From positions 6,631,501 through 6,695,500 of the forward strand of contig NZ_CP082362.1 in NCBI RefSeq assembly GCF_020740535.1: 64,000 nt of DNA, given 5' to 3'. Both the position numbers and the translations under genes were made by a program. The DNA comes from Streptomyces profundus (GTDB taxonomy: Bacteria; Actinomycetota; Actinomycetes; Streptomycetales; Streptomycetaceae). Each line of letters starts with the position of its first letter. Within the stretch, counting starts at the first letter, position 1. Shown here piece after piece: positions 31,034 to 38,554 of the stretch. A model generated the notes under the pieces. The model ran no database searches and was not told the origin of the DNA. It was given only the letters and a program-made list of their open reading frames with translations.

Positions 31034-31943
31034 CGCGCCCGCCGGGGCGGTCGGCCGTCGGCCGGACGACGTGCGGCCCGTGGAGGGGACGGGCCGCACC
31101 GCCGTCGCCGTGGTCGGCTCGGCGAACCTCGATCTGATCGCGGGCGTCCGCACCGCCCCCACGCCCGGCGAGACGGTCCTGGCCACCCGGTACGAGGAGG
31201 AGGTCGGCGGCAAGGGCGTGAACCAGGCCGTCGCCGCCGCCCGCACGGCGCCGACGGCGCTGGTCGCGTCCGTCGGCGCCGACCCCGAGGGCGCGCGGAT
31301 CCGCGCGCACGCCCGGTCCCGGGGGGTCGACGTGAGCGAGGTGCGTGACGCGGCCGAGCGCACCGGCAGGGCTCTGATCACCCTCTTCGAGCAGGACAAC
31401 GTCATCGTGGTGGCGCCGCTCGCCAACGCCGCGCTCACCGCCGAGGCGGTGGAAGCCGCGTTGACGCGGCTCGGGCCCGCTGTGGTGCTGACCCAGTTCG
31501 AGATCCCCGAGGAGGCGGTGCGGGCCGCCGCGCTCTGGTGCCGCCGCTCCGGCGCGCGGCTGCTGATCAACCCCAGCCCGGTGCGCCCGGTGCCGGAGGA
31601 GGTGTTGGCGCTGGCCGACCCGCTGCTGGTGAACCTCGGCGAGGCCACCGCGCTGGCCGGCGCCGACCCCGACCCCGGGCGGCTCGCGGCGCTGCTGGCG
31701 CGGCGGGCCCGCTCCGTGGTGGTCACCACGGGACCGGGCGGCGCCTGGGTCGCGACGGGCGGCAACGCCCGGCACATCCCGGTGCCGGAGCGGGTCGAGG
31801 CCGTGGACACCTCGGGCGCCGGCGACGCGTTCGCCGGACACCTGGCGGCGGCGCTGGCCACCGGCGCCGACCTCGACACGGCGGTGGCGGCCGGCGTCGC
31901 GGTGGCCACCCGCCTGGTGGCCACGCCCCGGGAGCAACGCTAG
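31026..31943 (+). CDS. PfkB/ribokinase-family carbohydrate or nucleoside kinase
   Basis: A 305-residue kinase. The N-terminal PfkB signature region is VVGSANLDLIAGV with EEEVGGKGVNQAVAAARTA, and the C-terminal ATP/anion-hole motif DTSGAGDAFAGHL (about 260) carries the catalytic Asp. It most resembles ribokinases. It starts with GTG inside the preceding gene and is the last gene of the LacI operon. The pathway may therefore end in phosphorylation of a sugar or nucleoside released by the upstream hydrolase. Confidence 0.9.
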   Translation: MTDAPAGAVGRRPDDVRPVEGTGRTAVAVVGSANLDLIAGVRTAPTPGETVLATRYEEEVGGKGVNQAVAAARTAPTALVASVGADPEGARIRAHARSRGVDVSEVRDAAERTGRALITLFEQDNVIVVAPLANAALTAEAVEAALTRLGPAVVLTQFEIPEEAVRAAALWCRRSGARLLINPSPVRPVPEEVLALADPLLVNLGEATALAGADPDPGRLAALLARRARSVVVTTGPGGAWVATGGNARHIPVPERVEAVDTSGAGDAFAGHLAAALATGADLDTAVAAGVAVATRLVATPREQR

Positions 31944-32110
31944 TGCCGCGGCAGCCAGGGGGATCAGGATGGTGGACGGCTTGAGTTCCCGGGTGGATCA
32001 GCCCTCTGCCGTGGATGTCGGTCAACGCCAGGTGCGCCCGAGGAGCGGGGCCCGGAGGCTGGGACGCCGCGTTCGGCCAGCCGAGGTGTGCCGGTGTTGG
32101 GCGCCCGATG

Positions 32111-33028
32111 TCACAGGAGCACCGCCGCGGTGGTGAGTGGCGCGAGCGTCGGGAGCAGCAGTGAGGTCGCGGTGATCAGCGCGCGCTGCGGCGATCCGAT
32201 CCGGTCCCCCGGGTTCAGCAGACGGTGCACGCGGTCGCCCAGCCGCGCGCGGTCGGGTGAGCAGGTGAGGACGCCGCGGTGCCGATTCAGCGCGACCAGG
32301 GCGAGGGCGGTCGTCAGGTGGCCGTGCGGGCGTGCGGCGTCGTCATCGGCCGCGTACTCCACCAGCCGGTGGGTCTGGGCGCAGAAGGTGCTGAAGAGCG
32401 GTACGCGCGGGAAGGCGGCGCCGAACGCCGCCGCGACCCGCAGGAGCCAGTGGTGCCGGGCGCGCACGTGATGACGCTCGTGGCGGAGAACGGCGTCGAG
32501 CTGCCCCGGGGTGAGTCGGCGCATGGCGCCGGTGGTGACCACCAGCCGATACGGCCGGCCGGGCACCCGCCAGGCGTCGGGGTACTCGTCCTCCAGAACC
32601 AGCAGCGGCTGCGGCCCGACGCCCAGCCCGGGGGGTAGGGCGGGGACGCGTTCGGCGACATACGCCCGTTGCCCGCGGTCCCTTCGACGCGCCTGGCGGA
32701 GCTCCCCGGCCAGGTGGCGCACGGTCCACAGCGCGCCGGCCGCGAGCAGCGTCACCACGGGGGCGAGCCAGAGCGAGGCGGCGTCCGGGCCGGTGCTCCC
32801 GAGCGCGGCGGGCGCGGGGGCCGGAAGGTCGGCGAGGACCACGGCCGAGCCGAGTAACAGGGCGCCGAGCAGGCTCAGCAGGGCGGCGCCGAGCAGGCAC
32901 TGCCACGTCCACAGGGCGAGGATCGGCGCTCGGCCGGGCCAGTCGGCGCGGGCGAGCGCTCCGGGCGCGGGGAAGCAGGCGACGAGGGCGAGAAGTGTCA
33001 GGAGCGGCAGCCCCGTTCCGGGCGTCAT
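32111..33028 (-). CDS. M56/M48-type membrane zinc metallopeptidase
   Basis: A 305-residue membrane protein with several N-terminal hydrophobic helices, then a catalytic domain with HERHH (HExxH, about residue 183) and EYAADDDAARPHGHLTTAL, which supplies the third ligand. A last hydrophobic helix lies at the C terminus. This layout matches BlaR1-like M56 peptidases of actinomycetes. Such genes normally sit next to a BlaI-type repressor, but here the neighbours are an MFS exporter (ATGA overlap) and a TetR repressor. It may process a membrane or regulatory protein involved in drug response. The substrate is unknown. Confidence 0.87.
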   Translation of the reverse strand: MTPGTGLPLLTLLALVACFPAPGALARADWPGRAPILALWTWQCLLGAALLSLLGALLLGSAVVLADLPAPAPAALGSTGPDAASLWLAPVVTLLAAGALWTVRHLAGELRQARRRDRGQRAYVAERVPALPPGLGVGPQPLLVLEDEYPDAWRVPGRPYRLVVTTGAMRRLTPGQLDAVLRHERHHVRARHHWLLRVAAAFGAAFPRVPLFSTFCAQTHRLVEYAADDDAARPHGHLTTALALVALNRHRGVLTCSPDRARLGDRVHRLLNPGDRIGSPQRALITATSLLLPTLAPLTTAAVLL

Positions 33029-34611
33029 GCCCGTTCCGCCTCGGTGGCCCCGGCCGGTCGCCGCTCGTCCTGGCCCGCTTCGTCCGACACCTGGCCGCCG
33101 GACTCGGGTGAGGCGCGGTGGGCTAGCAGGCGGTGGGTCAGGACCGTGCCGGCGGCCAGCACCAGGCAGGCCACCGCCAGGGTGAGGGCGTAGCCGTGGT
33201 CGAAGGCGGTGTGCGCGGCGTCCAGCAGCGCCGCGCCGCTGTGCTCCGGGAGTTGGGCGGCCTCGACGTGCGCCGCGTCCAGGCTGTCGCTGGCGGCGTC
33301 AGGCGCGCCGTCCGGGAGCCGCACCGTGGCGGTGTAGACGGAGGCGAGCGCGCTGCCCAGGAAGGCCACGCCGGAGAGGCTGCCGAGCTCGTAGGAGACC
33401 TCCTCGACCGAGGCGGCCATCCCGGCGCGATGGGCGGGCGCGTTGCCCATGATGGCGGTGGAGGCGGCGGTCATCGCGAAGCCGAGCCCGGCTCCGGCGA
33501 CCAGCAGCCCTGGAACCACCCACACCGGTCGGTCCGGCTCGACGCTGAGCACCGGCAGCACGCCGGGCGTCAGCAGCAGGGTCAGCGCGACACCGGTCGC
33601 GCCCAGTGCGAGCCCGCCGCAGATCAGCGGCCGAGGCCCGACCCGGTACACCAGGCCGCCGGCGAGCAGGGCCGCGGGCAGGCAGCCGACGGCGAACGCC
33701 GTGACCACGAGACCGGCCTCCAACGGCGTCTGACCGAGGACGAGTTGCAGCCGCTGGGTGAGCAGCAGCTGGACCCCGGCGGTGGCGAACATGGCCAGCC
33801 CGGCGGCGGTGACGCCCGCCACGATCCGGGGGTCCCGCAGCAGCGCGAAGTCCAGCAGCGGGTGCCGCTGGACGCGCTGCCGCCGCACGAACAGGGTGAA
33901 CGCGCCGGCGGCGACGGCGAGCGCGGCCAGGACGGGGAGCAGCGGTCCATCCGGGCGGGTGCCCTCCTTGATCGCGTACACCAACGCGGCCAGGCCGGCC
34001 ATCGCCTGTGCCGAGGCGATCGGGTCCCAGGGCCGGTCCGCGCCCGGGGCGCCGCCGGGCACCAGCAGGAGCGTGGCGACCAGCGCGATGGCCACCACCG
34101 GCACATTGATCAGGAAGACCGATCCCCACCAGAAGTGCTCCAGCAGCACCCCGCCCACGATCGGGCCGAGCGCGGTGCCGCACACCGACATCGAACCCCA
34201 CACGCCGATCGCGACGCCCCGCTCGCGTTCGTCCTCGAAGACCGTCCGCACCAGGGAGAGGGTGGCGGGCATCATGGCCGCGGCGCCCACCGCGAGCAGG
34301 GCCCGGGCCGCGACCAGCGCGGTGGGTGAGGACGCGAACGCCGCCGCCGACGACGCGGCACCGAAGATCGCCAGGCCGGACAGCAGCATCCGCTTGTGCC
34401 CGACCCGGTCGCCCAGGGTGCCGGCGCCGAGCAGCAGACCGGCCATCACCAGCGGATAGGCGTTGATGATCCACAGCTTCTGTGCGGCGTCGGCCCCCAA
34501 CTCCTCGGTCAACGTCGGCAGCGCGGTGTACAGGACGGTCATGTCCACGGTGATCAGCAACAGTCCCACCGAGACCGTCGCCAGCACCCACCAGCGCCTT
34601 CTGCTCTCCAT
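33025..34611 (-). CDS. MFS drug exporter, DHA2 (14-helix) family
   Basis: A 528-residue protein with about 14 hydrophobic helices of the QacA/SmvA group. It shows the helix 1 motif LITVDMTVLYTALPTL, motif A GTLGDRVGHKRMLL and motif C-like GTALGPIVGGVLLEHFWWG. It should export cationic or aromatic drugs with the proton gradient. GAGGAG precedes the ATG. It is downstream of the TetR gene (66 bp) and coupled to the peptidase gene, so the three genes are probably one operon under the 24-bp operator upstream of tetR. Confidence 0.92.
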   Translation of the reverse strand: MESRRRWWVLATVSVGLLLITVDMTVLYTALPTLTEELGADAAQKLWIINAYPLVMAGLLLGAGTLGDRVGHKRMLLSGLAIFGAASSAAAFASSPTALVAARALLAVGAAAMMPATLSLVRTVFEDERERGVAIGVWGSMSVCGTALGPIVGGVLLEHFWWGSVFLINVPVVAIALVATLLLVPGGAPGADRPWDPIASAQAMAGLAALVYAIKEGTRPDGPLLPVLAALAVAAGAFTLFVRRQRVQRHPLLDFALLRDPRIVAGVTAAGLAMFATAGVQLLLTQRLQLVLGQTPLEAGLVVTAFAVGCLPAALLAGGLVYRVGPRPLICGGLALGATGVALTLLLTPGVLPVLSVEPDRPVWVVPGLLVAGAGLGFAMTAASTAIMGNAPAHRAGMAASVEEVSYELGSLSGVAFLGSALASVYTATVRLPDGAPDAASDSLDAAHVEAAQLPEHSGAALLDAAHTAFDHGYALTLAVACLVLAAGTVLTHRLLAHRASPESGGQVSDEAGQDERRPAGATEAERA

Positions 34612-34677
34612 CGTCTGCTCCTCGCGGTGTGGGGCCGTCCCCCGGCGGGCGCGCCGGGGGCCTGCGTCCGGCTTCTG

Positions 34678-35214
34678 CTACCGGCCGTCGGCCAGCTCGG
34701 CGAGTCGCTCGCCCAGTGCTCGCCGCACCTCGCCGGAGAGCGCGGTGTCACCCGTGGCGTCCAGGAGCCACATCCCGTCGGCCGCGAGCCGGGCCACCAG
34801 CAGATCCACCTCGCGACGTTCGGCAGAGGTCGGCAGGGGCGCCCAGCGCTCCATCAACGCGGCCCACACGGCGGCCAGTTCGGGGCGTGAGGCGGACTCG
34901 ACCATGAAGGCGAGATCCGCCTTGGCCGCGCCACCCGCCACGCCGACCCGGGCGTAGGCGGCGGCCTTCTCCCGCGGGGTGGCGTCAGCGGCGGGCCCGC
35001 CCACCTCGGCTTCCAGCCGCTCCTCCCAGGCGCCGGTCAGATGCCGCTGGAGGGCGAGCAGCAGCGCGTCGCGGTTGGGGAAGTGGTACATCAGGCCGGG
35101 TTTGGTGACTCCCGCCTCCACCGCGGCGGACTCCAGGGTGAGGCCCGTGATGCCCTCGCGTTCGGTGACGCGGACGGCCGCGTCCAGGATGGCTCTCTTC
35201 GCGCTCGGTCGCAT
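34678..35214 (-). CDS. TetR-family repressor
   Basis: A 178-residue TetR regulator. The helix-turn-helix spans about residues 5-50 (RAILDAAVRVTEREGITGL, VEAGVTKPGLMYHFPNRDALL) and the rest is the helical ligand-binding domain, with the TetR_C_6-like segment common next to exporters. I chose the ATG at 35214 because it puts the helix-turn-helix at the N terminus and leaves the operator outside the gene; an upstream ATG in the same frame would lie across the operator. It should repress itself and the MFS/peptidase genes. Confidence 0.9.
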   Translation of the reverse strand: MRPSAKRAILDAAVRVTEREGITGLTLESAAVEAGVTKPGLMYHFPNRDALLLALQRHLTGAWEERLEAEVGGPAADATPREKAAAYARVGVAGGAAKADLAFMVESASRPELAAVWAALMERWAPLPTSAERREVDLLVARLAADGMWLLDATGDTALSGEVRRALGERLAELADGR

Positions 35215-35222
35215 AGCGCGTA

Positions 35223-35246
35223 ACTTTACCATCCGGAAGGTAAAGT
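35223..35246. promoter_or_regulatory. TetR operator, 24-bp near-perfect palindrome
   Basis: ACTTTACC at 35223-35230 and GGTAAAGT at 35239-35246 flank a TCCGGA centre; only one pair of the 24 bp is mismatched. It begins 8 bp upstream of the tetR start codon, so bound repressor would cover the promoter. Confidence 0.85.
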
Positions 35247-35292
35247 AATGCGTCGAGGCGCTGCCGACTCGGCCCACTTGGCGGGCTGAATC

Positions 35293-35302
35293 GACAGCTG
35301 TC
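35293..35302. promoter_or_regulatory. Palindrome upstream of the first arsR gene
   Basis: GACAGCTGTC is a perfect palindrome ending 11 bases before the arsR start codon. It is followed by GTCAAAATCGACGCATG, which matches the start region of the arsR at 57034 in 15 of 17 positions. Likely an ArsR site or promoter, perhaps with a leaderless transcript. Confidence 0.45.
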
Positions 35303-35313
35303 AAAATCGACGC

Positions 35314-35667
35314 ATGTCGGTTTCCTCGTGTGACTGTGTCGTGTCGCGGTTGGTGACGTCGGCGGACGGGTGCTGTGGGTCGTCGGGGGTCGAGGGGCTT
35401 TCGACGTCGGAGGCGGAGAAGCTGGCCGGCATGTTCAAGGCCCTGTCGGACCCGGTGCGGCTGCGGTTACTGTCCCGGATCGCGAGTCGGCCGGGGGGTG
35501 AGGCGTGTGTCTGCGACATCCAGGACGTGGGCGTCTCCCAGCCGACCGTGAGCCACCACCTCCGGAAGCTGCGGGAGGCCGGTCTGCTGGTGTCGGAGCG
35601 CAGGGCGAGCCGGGTCTACTACCGGCTGGTTCCGGCTGTCGCTCCCTGGGCGAGGCACTGGCTGTGA
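35314..35667 (+). CDS. arsR: ArsR-family arsenic-responsive repressor (with TTA codon)
   Basis: A 117-residue winged-helix regulator. FKALSDPVRLRLLSRIASRP precedes the cysteine site ACVCDI (Cys65, Cys67), the recognition helix is VSQPTVSHHLRKLREAG, and the wing is SRVYYRL. A second cysteine pair (Cys20-Cys21) recalls the Corynebacterium-type arsenite site made of an N-terminal CC and a later Cys. Codon 52 is TTA (35467-35469), rare in this genome type and a mark of possible bldA control. It converges on the mutase-like gene, 12 bp away, and sits at the left edge of the organoarsenic cluster, which it probably helps to regulate. Confidence 0.93.
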   Translation: MSVSSCDCVVSRLVTSADGCCGSSGVEGLSTSEAEKLAGMFKALSDPVRLRLLSRIASRPGGEACVCDIQDVGVSQPTVSHHLRKLREAGLLVSERRASRVYYRLVPAVAPWARHWL

Positions 35668-35679
35668 CGCTCCGCGCTG

Positions 35680-37176
35680 TCAGAGGAGGGGCTTGCCGGT
35701 CATGGTGAGGCCCGGCGGCACGTCCAGCAGCCGGAGGACGGTGGGGGCGACGTCGGCGAGGGTCGCGTGGGCGGCGGGCGGGGGAGTCCCGCCGTCGGCG
35801 GTGCGGATGGCCAGCGGGACGGGGTGGGTGGTGTGGCCGCCGTAGGGGCGCCGCGCGCCGCCGCCGGTGGTGGTCATGCGCTCGGCGTTGCCGTGGTCGC
35901 CCACGGCGAGGACCCAACGGCCCGCCTCCTCCGCCGCCTTGAGGAGGCTCGCCATGGCGCGGTCGGTGTGCGCGCAGGCCGCGACGGTGGCGTCGAGATC
36001 GCCGGTGTGCCCGACGACGTCCATGTTGGGCAGGTTGGCGACCACCAGGGGGAGGTCGGTCCTGGCGGTGGCCGTCAGGATGGCGTCCGTGAGCCGGTCG
36101 ATGTTCATCTCCGGGCGGGCGACATAGTCCGGCGGAGCGGCGTCGGTGATCCGGAGGTGCTCCTCGACCGGCCTCGGGGAGCGGTCGCGGCCGTTGAGGT
36201 AGTAGGTGACGTGTTCGAACTTCTCGGCCTCGGCGATGCGCGCCGAGCGGACGCCGGCGGCCCGCAGCTGGTCGCCGAGTCCGCCTGAGGCGTCCGCCCG
36301 CTCGACGAGCGGGGTGATGGGGGTGCGGGTGTCGTAGCGGGCGAGGCTGAGCGCGGACACGGTGCGGCCCGTCGCGGCGAGGTGGTCGTGCAGGGCGTCG
36401 GCGAACTGCTGGACGCGGTCGCTGCGGAAGTTGAACCAGACCAGCCCGTCGCCGTCGGCGATCGGCGCGGCGCCTGGGAGGTGGGTCGGGGCGGTCCACT
36501 CGTCGCCCGTACCGCCGGCGACGGCCGCCTCCGGGGTCCGCGCCGCCCGGCCCCCGAGGTCGGCGACGAGCGCGACCGCCTGCTCGGTGAGGTCGAGGCG
36601 GCCCGCCTTGTCGAGGGCGTAGCCGCGACCCACGACGGTCGCCAGCGTTCCGATGCCCGCCTCCCCGATGTGGCCGAGGACGCGGTCGAGGTAGCCGGCG
36701 GCGGTGTGGTCGGCGACATCCCGGCCGTCGGTGATGGCGTGGATCGCCACGCGCAGCGGGGCCGCCGCCGAGGCGGCGGCCAACAGGGCGCGGAGATGGT
36801 CGACATGGGCGTGGATCTGTCCGTCCGAGCACAGGCCGATCAGGTGGAGCGTGCCGTCGCGGGCGGCGACGTCCGAGATCAGCTTGGTCAGCCTCGGGTC
36901 GCGCGCCAGGCTGCCGTCGTCGATGGCGTGTTGCACCAGGAGGCTGTCGTAGGGCAGCGGTCGGCCGGCGCCGATGACCAGGTGCCCGATCTCGGAGTTG
37001 CCGACGGTGCCGGGCAGCAGCCCGACGGCGTCCCCGGACGCCTCGGCGAGGGTGGCGTGCTCCGTGAGCGCGTCGAGGGTGGGGGTGGTGGCCAGGGAGA
37101 TCGCGTTGTCCGGCGCGGGCGGCGCGTGGCCCCAGCCGTCGAGGACGAGGAGCAGACCGGGCTGAGACATGGTCAC
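35680..37176 (-). CDS. Phosphoglycerate-mutase (iPGM)-like, putative arsenoenolpyruvate mutase
   Basis: A 498-residue member of the cofactor-independent phosphoglycerate mutase/alkaline phosphatase superfamily. It has VLDGWG with the first metal Asp, the nucleophile Ser in [27 protein letters not shown] and GDHGNAE metal motifs, and the ITDGRD substrate loop, so the active site looks intact. Streptomycetes normally use the cofactor-dependent enzyme for glycolysis. Homologues beside EPSP-synthase-like genes in arseno-organic clusters are proposed to convert arsenoenolpyruvate to arsonopyruvate, making the C-As bond. The GTG start overlaps the EPSP-like gene as GTGA. Both genes are read leftward from the oxidoreductase side. 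Confidence 0.85.
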   Translation of the reverse strand: MTMSQPGLLLVLDGWGHAPPAPDNAISLATTPTLDALTEHATLAEASGDAVGLLPGTVGNSEIGHLVIGAGRPLPYDSLLVQHAIDDGSLARDPRLTKLISDVAARDGTLHLIGLCSDGQIHAHVDHLRALLAAASAAAPLRVAIHAITDGRDVADHTAAGYLDRVLGHIGEAGIGTLATVVGRGYALDKAGRLDLTEQAVALVADLGGRAARTPEAAVAGGTGDEWTAPTHLPGAAPIADGDGLVWFNFRSDRVQQFADALHDHLAATGRTVSALSLARYDTRTPITPLVERADASGGLGDQLRAAGVRSARIAEAEKFEHVTYYLNGRDRSPRPVEEHLRITDAAPPDYVARPEMNIDRLTDAILTATARTDLPLVVANLPNMDVVGHTGDLDATVAACAHTDRAMASLLKAAEEAGRWVLAVGDHGNAERMTTTGGGARRPYGGHTTHPVPLAIRTADGGTPPPAAHATLADVAPTVLRLLDVPPGLTMTGKPLL

Positions 37177-38495
37177 TTGGTGCTGACCCCTTCCGGGTGC
37201 AGGGTGTCGAGGGTGGCCCAGAAGGTGGGGAACGACTTGGCGACGCAGCCGGGGTCGTTGATGACGACGCCTTCGGTGCGGAGCCCGGCGACGGCGAAGG
37301 TCATCGCGATGCGGTGGTCGTCATAGGTGTCGATGGTCGCGCCGTGCGGGGTGCCGCCGGTGATGTACATGGCGTCGGGGTGCTCCTCGACGCCGATGCC
37401 CATCTTCCGGAGCTCGGTGGTGACGGCGGCGATGCGGTCGCACTCCTTGACGCGCAGCGAGGCGATGTTGGTGATGCGGGTGGTGCCGGTGGCGTGGGCG
37501 GCGACGACGGCGAGGGTCGGTACCACGTCCGGCATCGCCTCCATGTCGATGTCGATGGCCGTCAGTCGGCCGCCGGTGAGGGTGACCGACTCCGCGTCGG
37601 CACGGGTCTCGCAGCCCATCCGTCGCAGCGCGTCGACGAGGTGGACGTCTCCCTGGTGGGAGGTGGTGCCGATGCCGGGAATGGTCACGGTCGAGCCGAG
37701 GATCGCCGCGGCGGCGAGGAAGTAGGACATGCCGGAGGCGTCCGGCTCGACGGTGACCTGGCCACCTCGGATGTGCTGCCCCGCCGGCACGGTGAAGCGC
37801 CGGTAGCCCGCGCGGGAGAGGTGGACCCCCATCTCGGCCATCGCCGCGATGGTCATCTCCACATAGGGCTTGGAGACGAGTTCGTCGGTGATGGTGATCT
37901 CGGTGTCGCTCTCGGCGCGCAGCGCGTTGATGAGGAGGCTGGAGGTGAACTGGCTGGAGACCGCGCCGCTGACGCTGGTGGCGCCGCCCTTGAAGGAGCC
38001 GCCGGTGACCCGGATGGGCGGGCTGCCGTTGCCGTGCGCCGCGGTGGCGGCCACCCCCAGCGGGCCGAGCGCCGAGAGCAGGTCCCCCATGGGCCGTTCC
38101 CGCATCCGGGCGTTGCCGGTGATCACGGTGGTGCCGGCGGCGTGGCCCGCCATGGAGATCAGGAACCGCAGCGGGGTGCCGGCCCCGCCGACGTAGATCT
38201 CCTGGTCGGGCGCGCGCATCGGGCGCCCGGTGGGGGTGACGGTGATACGGGCCGACGTCTCGTCGATCGCGCAGGTGACATGGTCGAACGCCTCGACGGC
38301 GCGCGCCAGGTAGCGGGTGTCGTCGGAGAGCAGGGCGTTGTCGATGACGGTGGGTTCGCCGCTGAGCGCGGCCAGCGCGAGGTAGCGGTTGGTGTAGCTC
38401 TTGGACCCGAGGACTCGCACCGTGGCGTCGAATCCGGTCACGGGGCGCACGGTCAGCGCCGCCGAGGCGAGGCGGGCGTCGGGGGTGGGGGACAT
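37173..38495 (-). CDS. EPSP-synthase-like, putative arsenoenolpyruvate synthase
   Basis: A 440-residue enolpyruvyl transferase related to AroA. Conserved pieces are [16 protein letters not shown] (substrate Lys/Ser/Arg), [11 protein letters not shown] (PEP loop), [32 protein letters not shown] with the catalytic Asp, [19 protein letters not shown] and [14 protein letters not shown]. In arseno-organic clusters of S. coelicolor and S. lividans the AroA-like enzyme is proposed to join arsenate to the enolpyruvyl group of PEP. Tight coupling to the mutase-like gene (GTGA) supports that here rather than a shikimate role. The start at ATG 38495 puts the fold at residue 15. Confidence 0.87.
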   Translation of the reverse strand: MSPTPDARLASAALTVRPVTGFDATVRVLGSKSYTNRYLALAALSGEPTVIDNALLSDDTRYLARAVEAFDHVTCAIDETSARITVTPTGRPMRAPDQEIYVGGAGTPLRFLISMAGHAAGTTVITGNARMRERPMGDLLSALGPLGVAATAAHGNGSPPIRVTGGSFKGGATSVSGAVSSQFTSSLLINALRAESDTEITITDELVSKPYVEMTIAAMAEMGVHLSRAGYRRFTVPAGQHIRGGQVTVEPDASGMSYFLAAAAILGSTVTIPGIGTTSHQGDVHLVDALRRMGCETRADAESVTLTGGRLTAIDIDMEAMPDVVPTLAVVAAHATGTTRITNIASLRVKECDRIAAVTTELRKMGIGVEEHPDAMYITGGTPHGATIDTYDDHRIAMTFAVAGLRTEGVVINDPGCVAKSFPTFWATLDTLHPEGVSTK

Positions 38496-38554
38496 GCGCT
38501 GCCTTTCGAGGGACTGCGGAGGATGGGCGGGCGGGCCGTACCGGAGGGGCGGGA

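Noticed and set aside
35680..37176. Glycolytic phosphoglycerate mutase
   Set aside because: All iPGM motifs are intact, but streptomycetes normally use the cofactor-dependent enzyme, and the neighbours favour a mutase acting on arsenoenolpyruvate.
37173..38495. Housekeeping shikimate-pathway aroA
   Set aside because: The gene is coupled by GTGA to an iPGM-like gene inside an arsenic-rich region with a phosphonopyruvate-decarboxylase-like gene, the context of organoarsenic clusters. A housekeeping role is not formally excluded.
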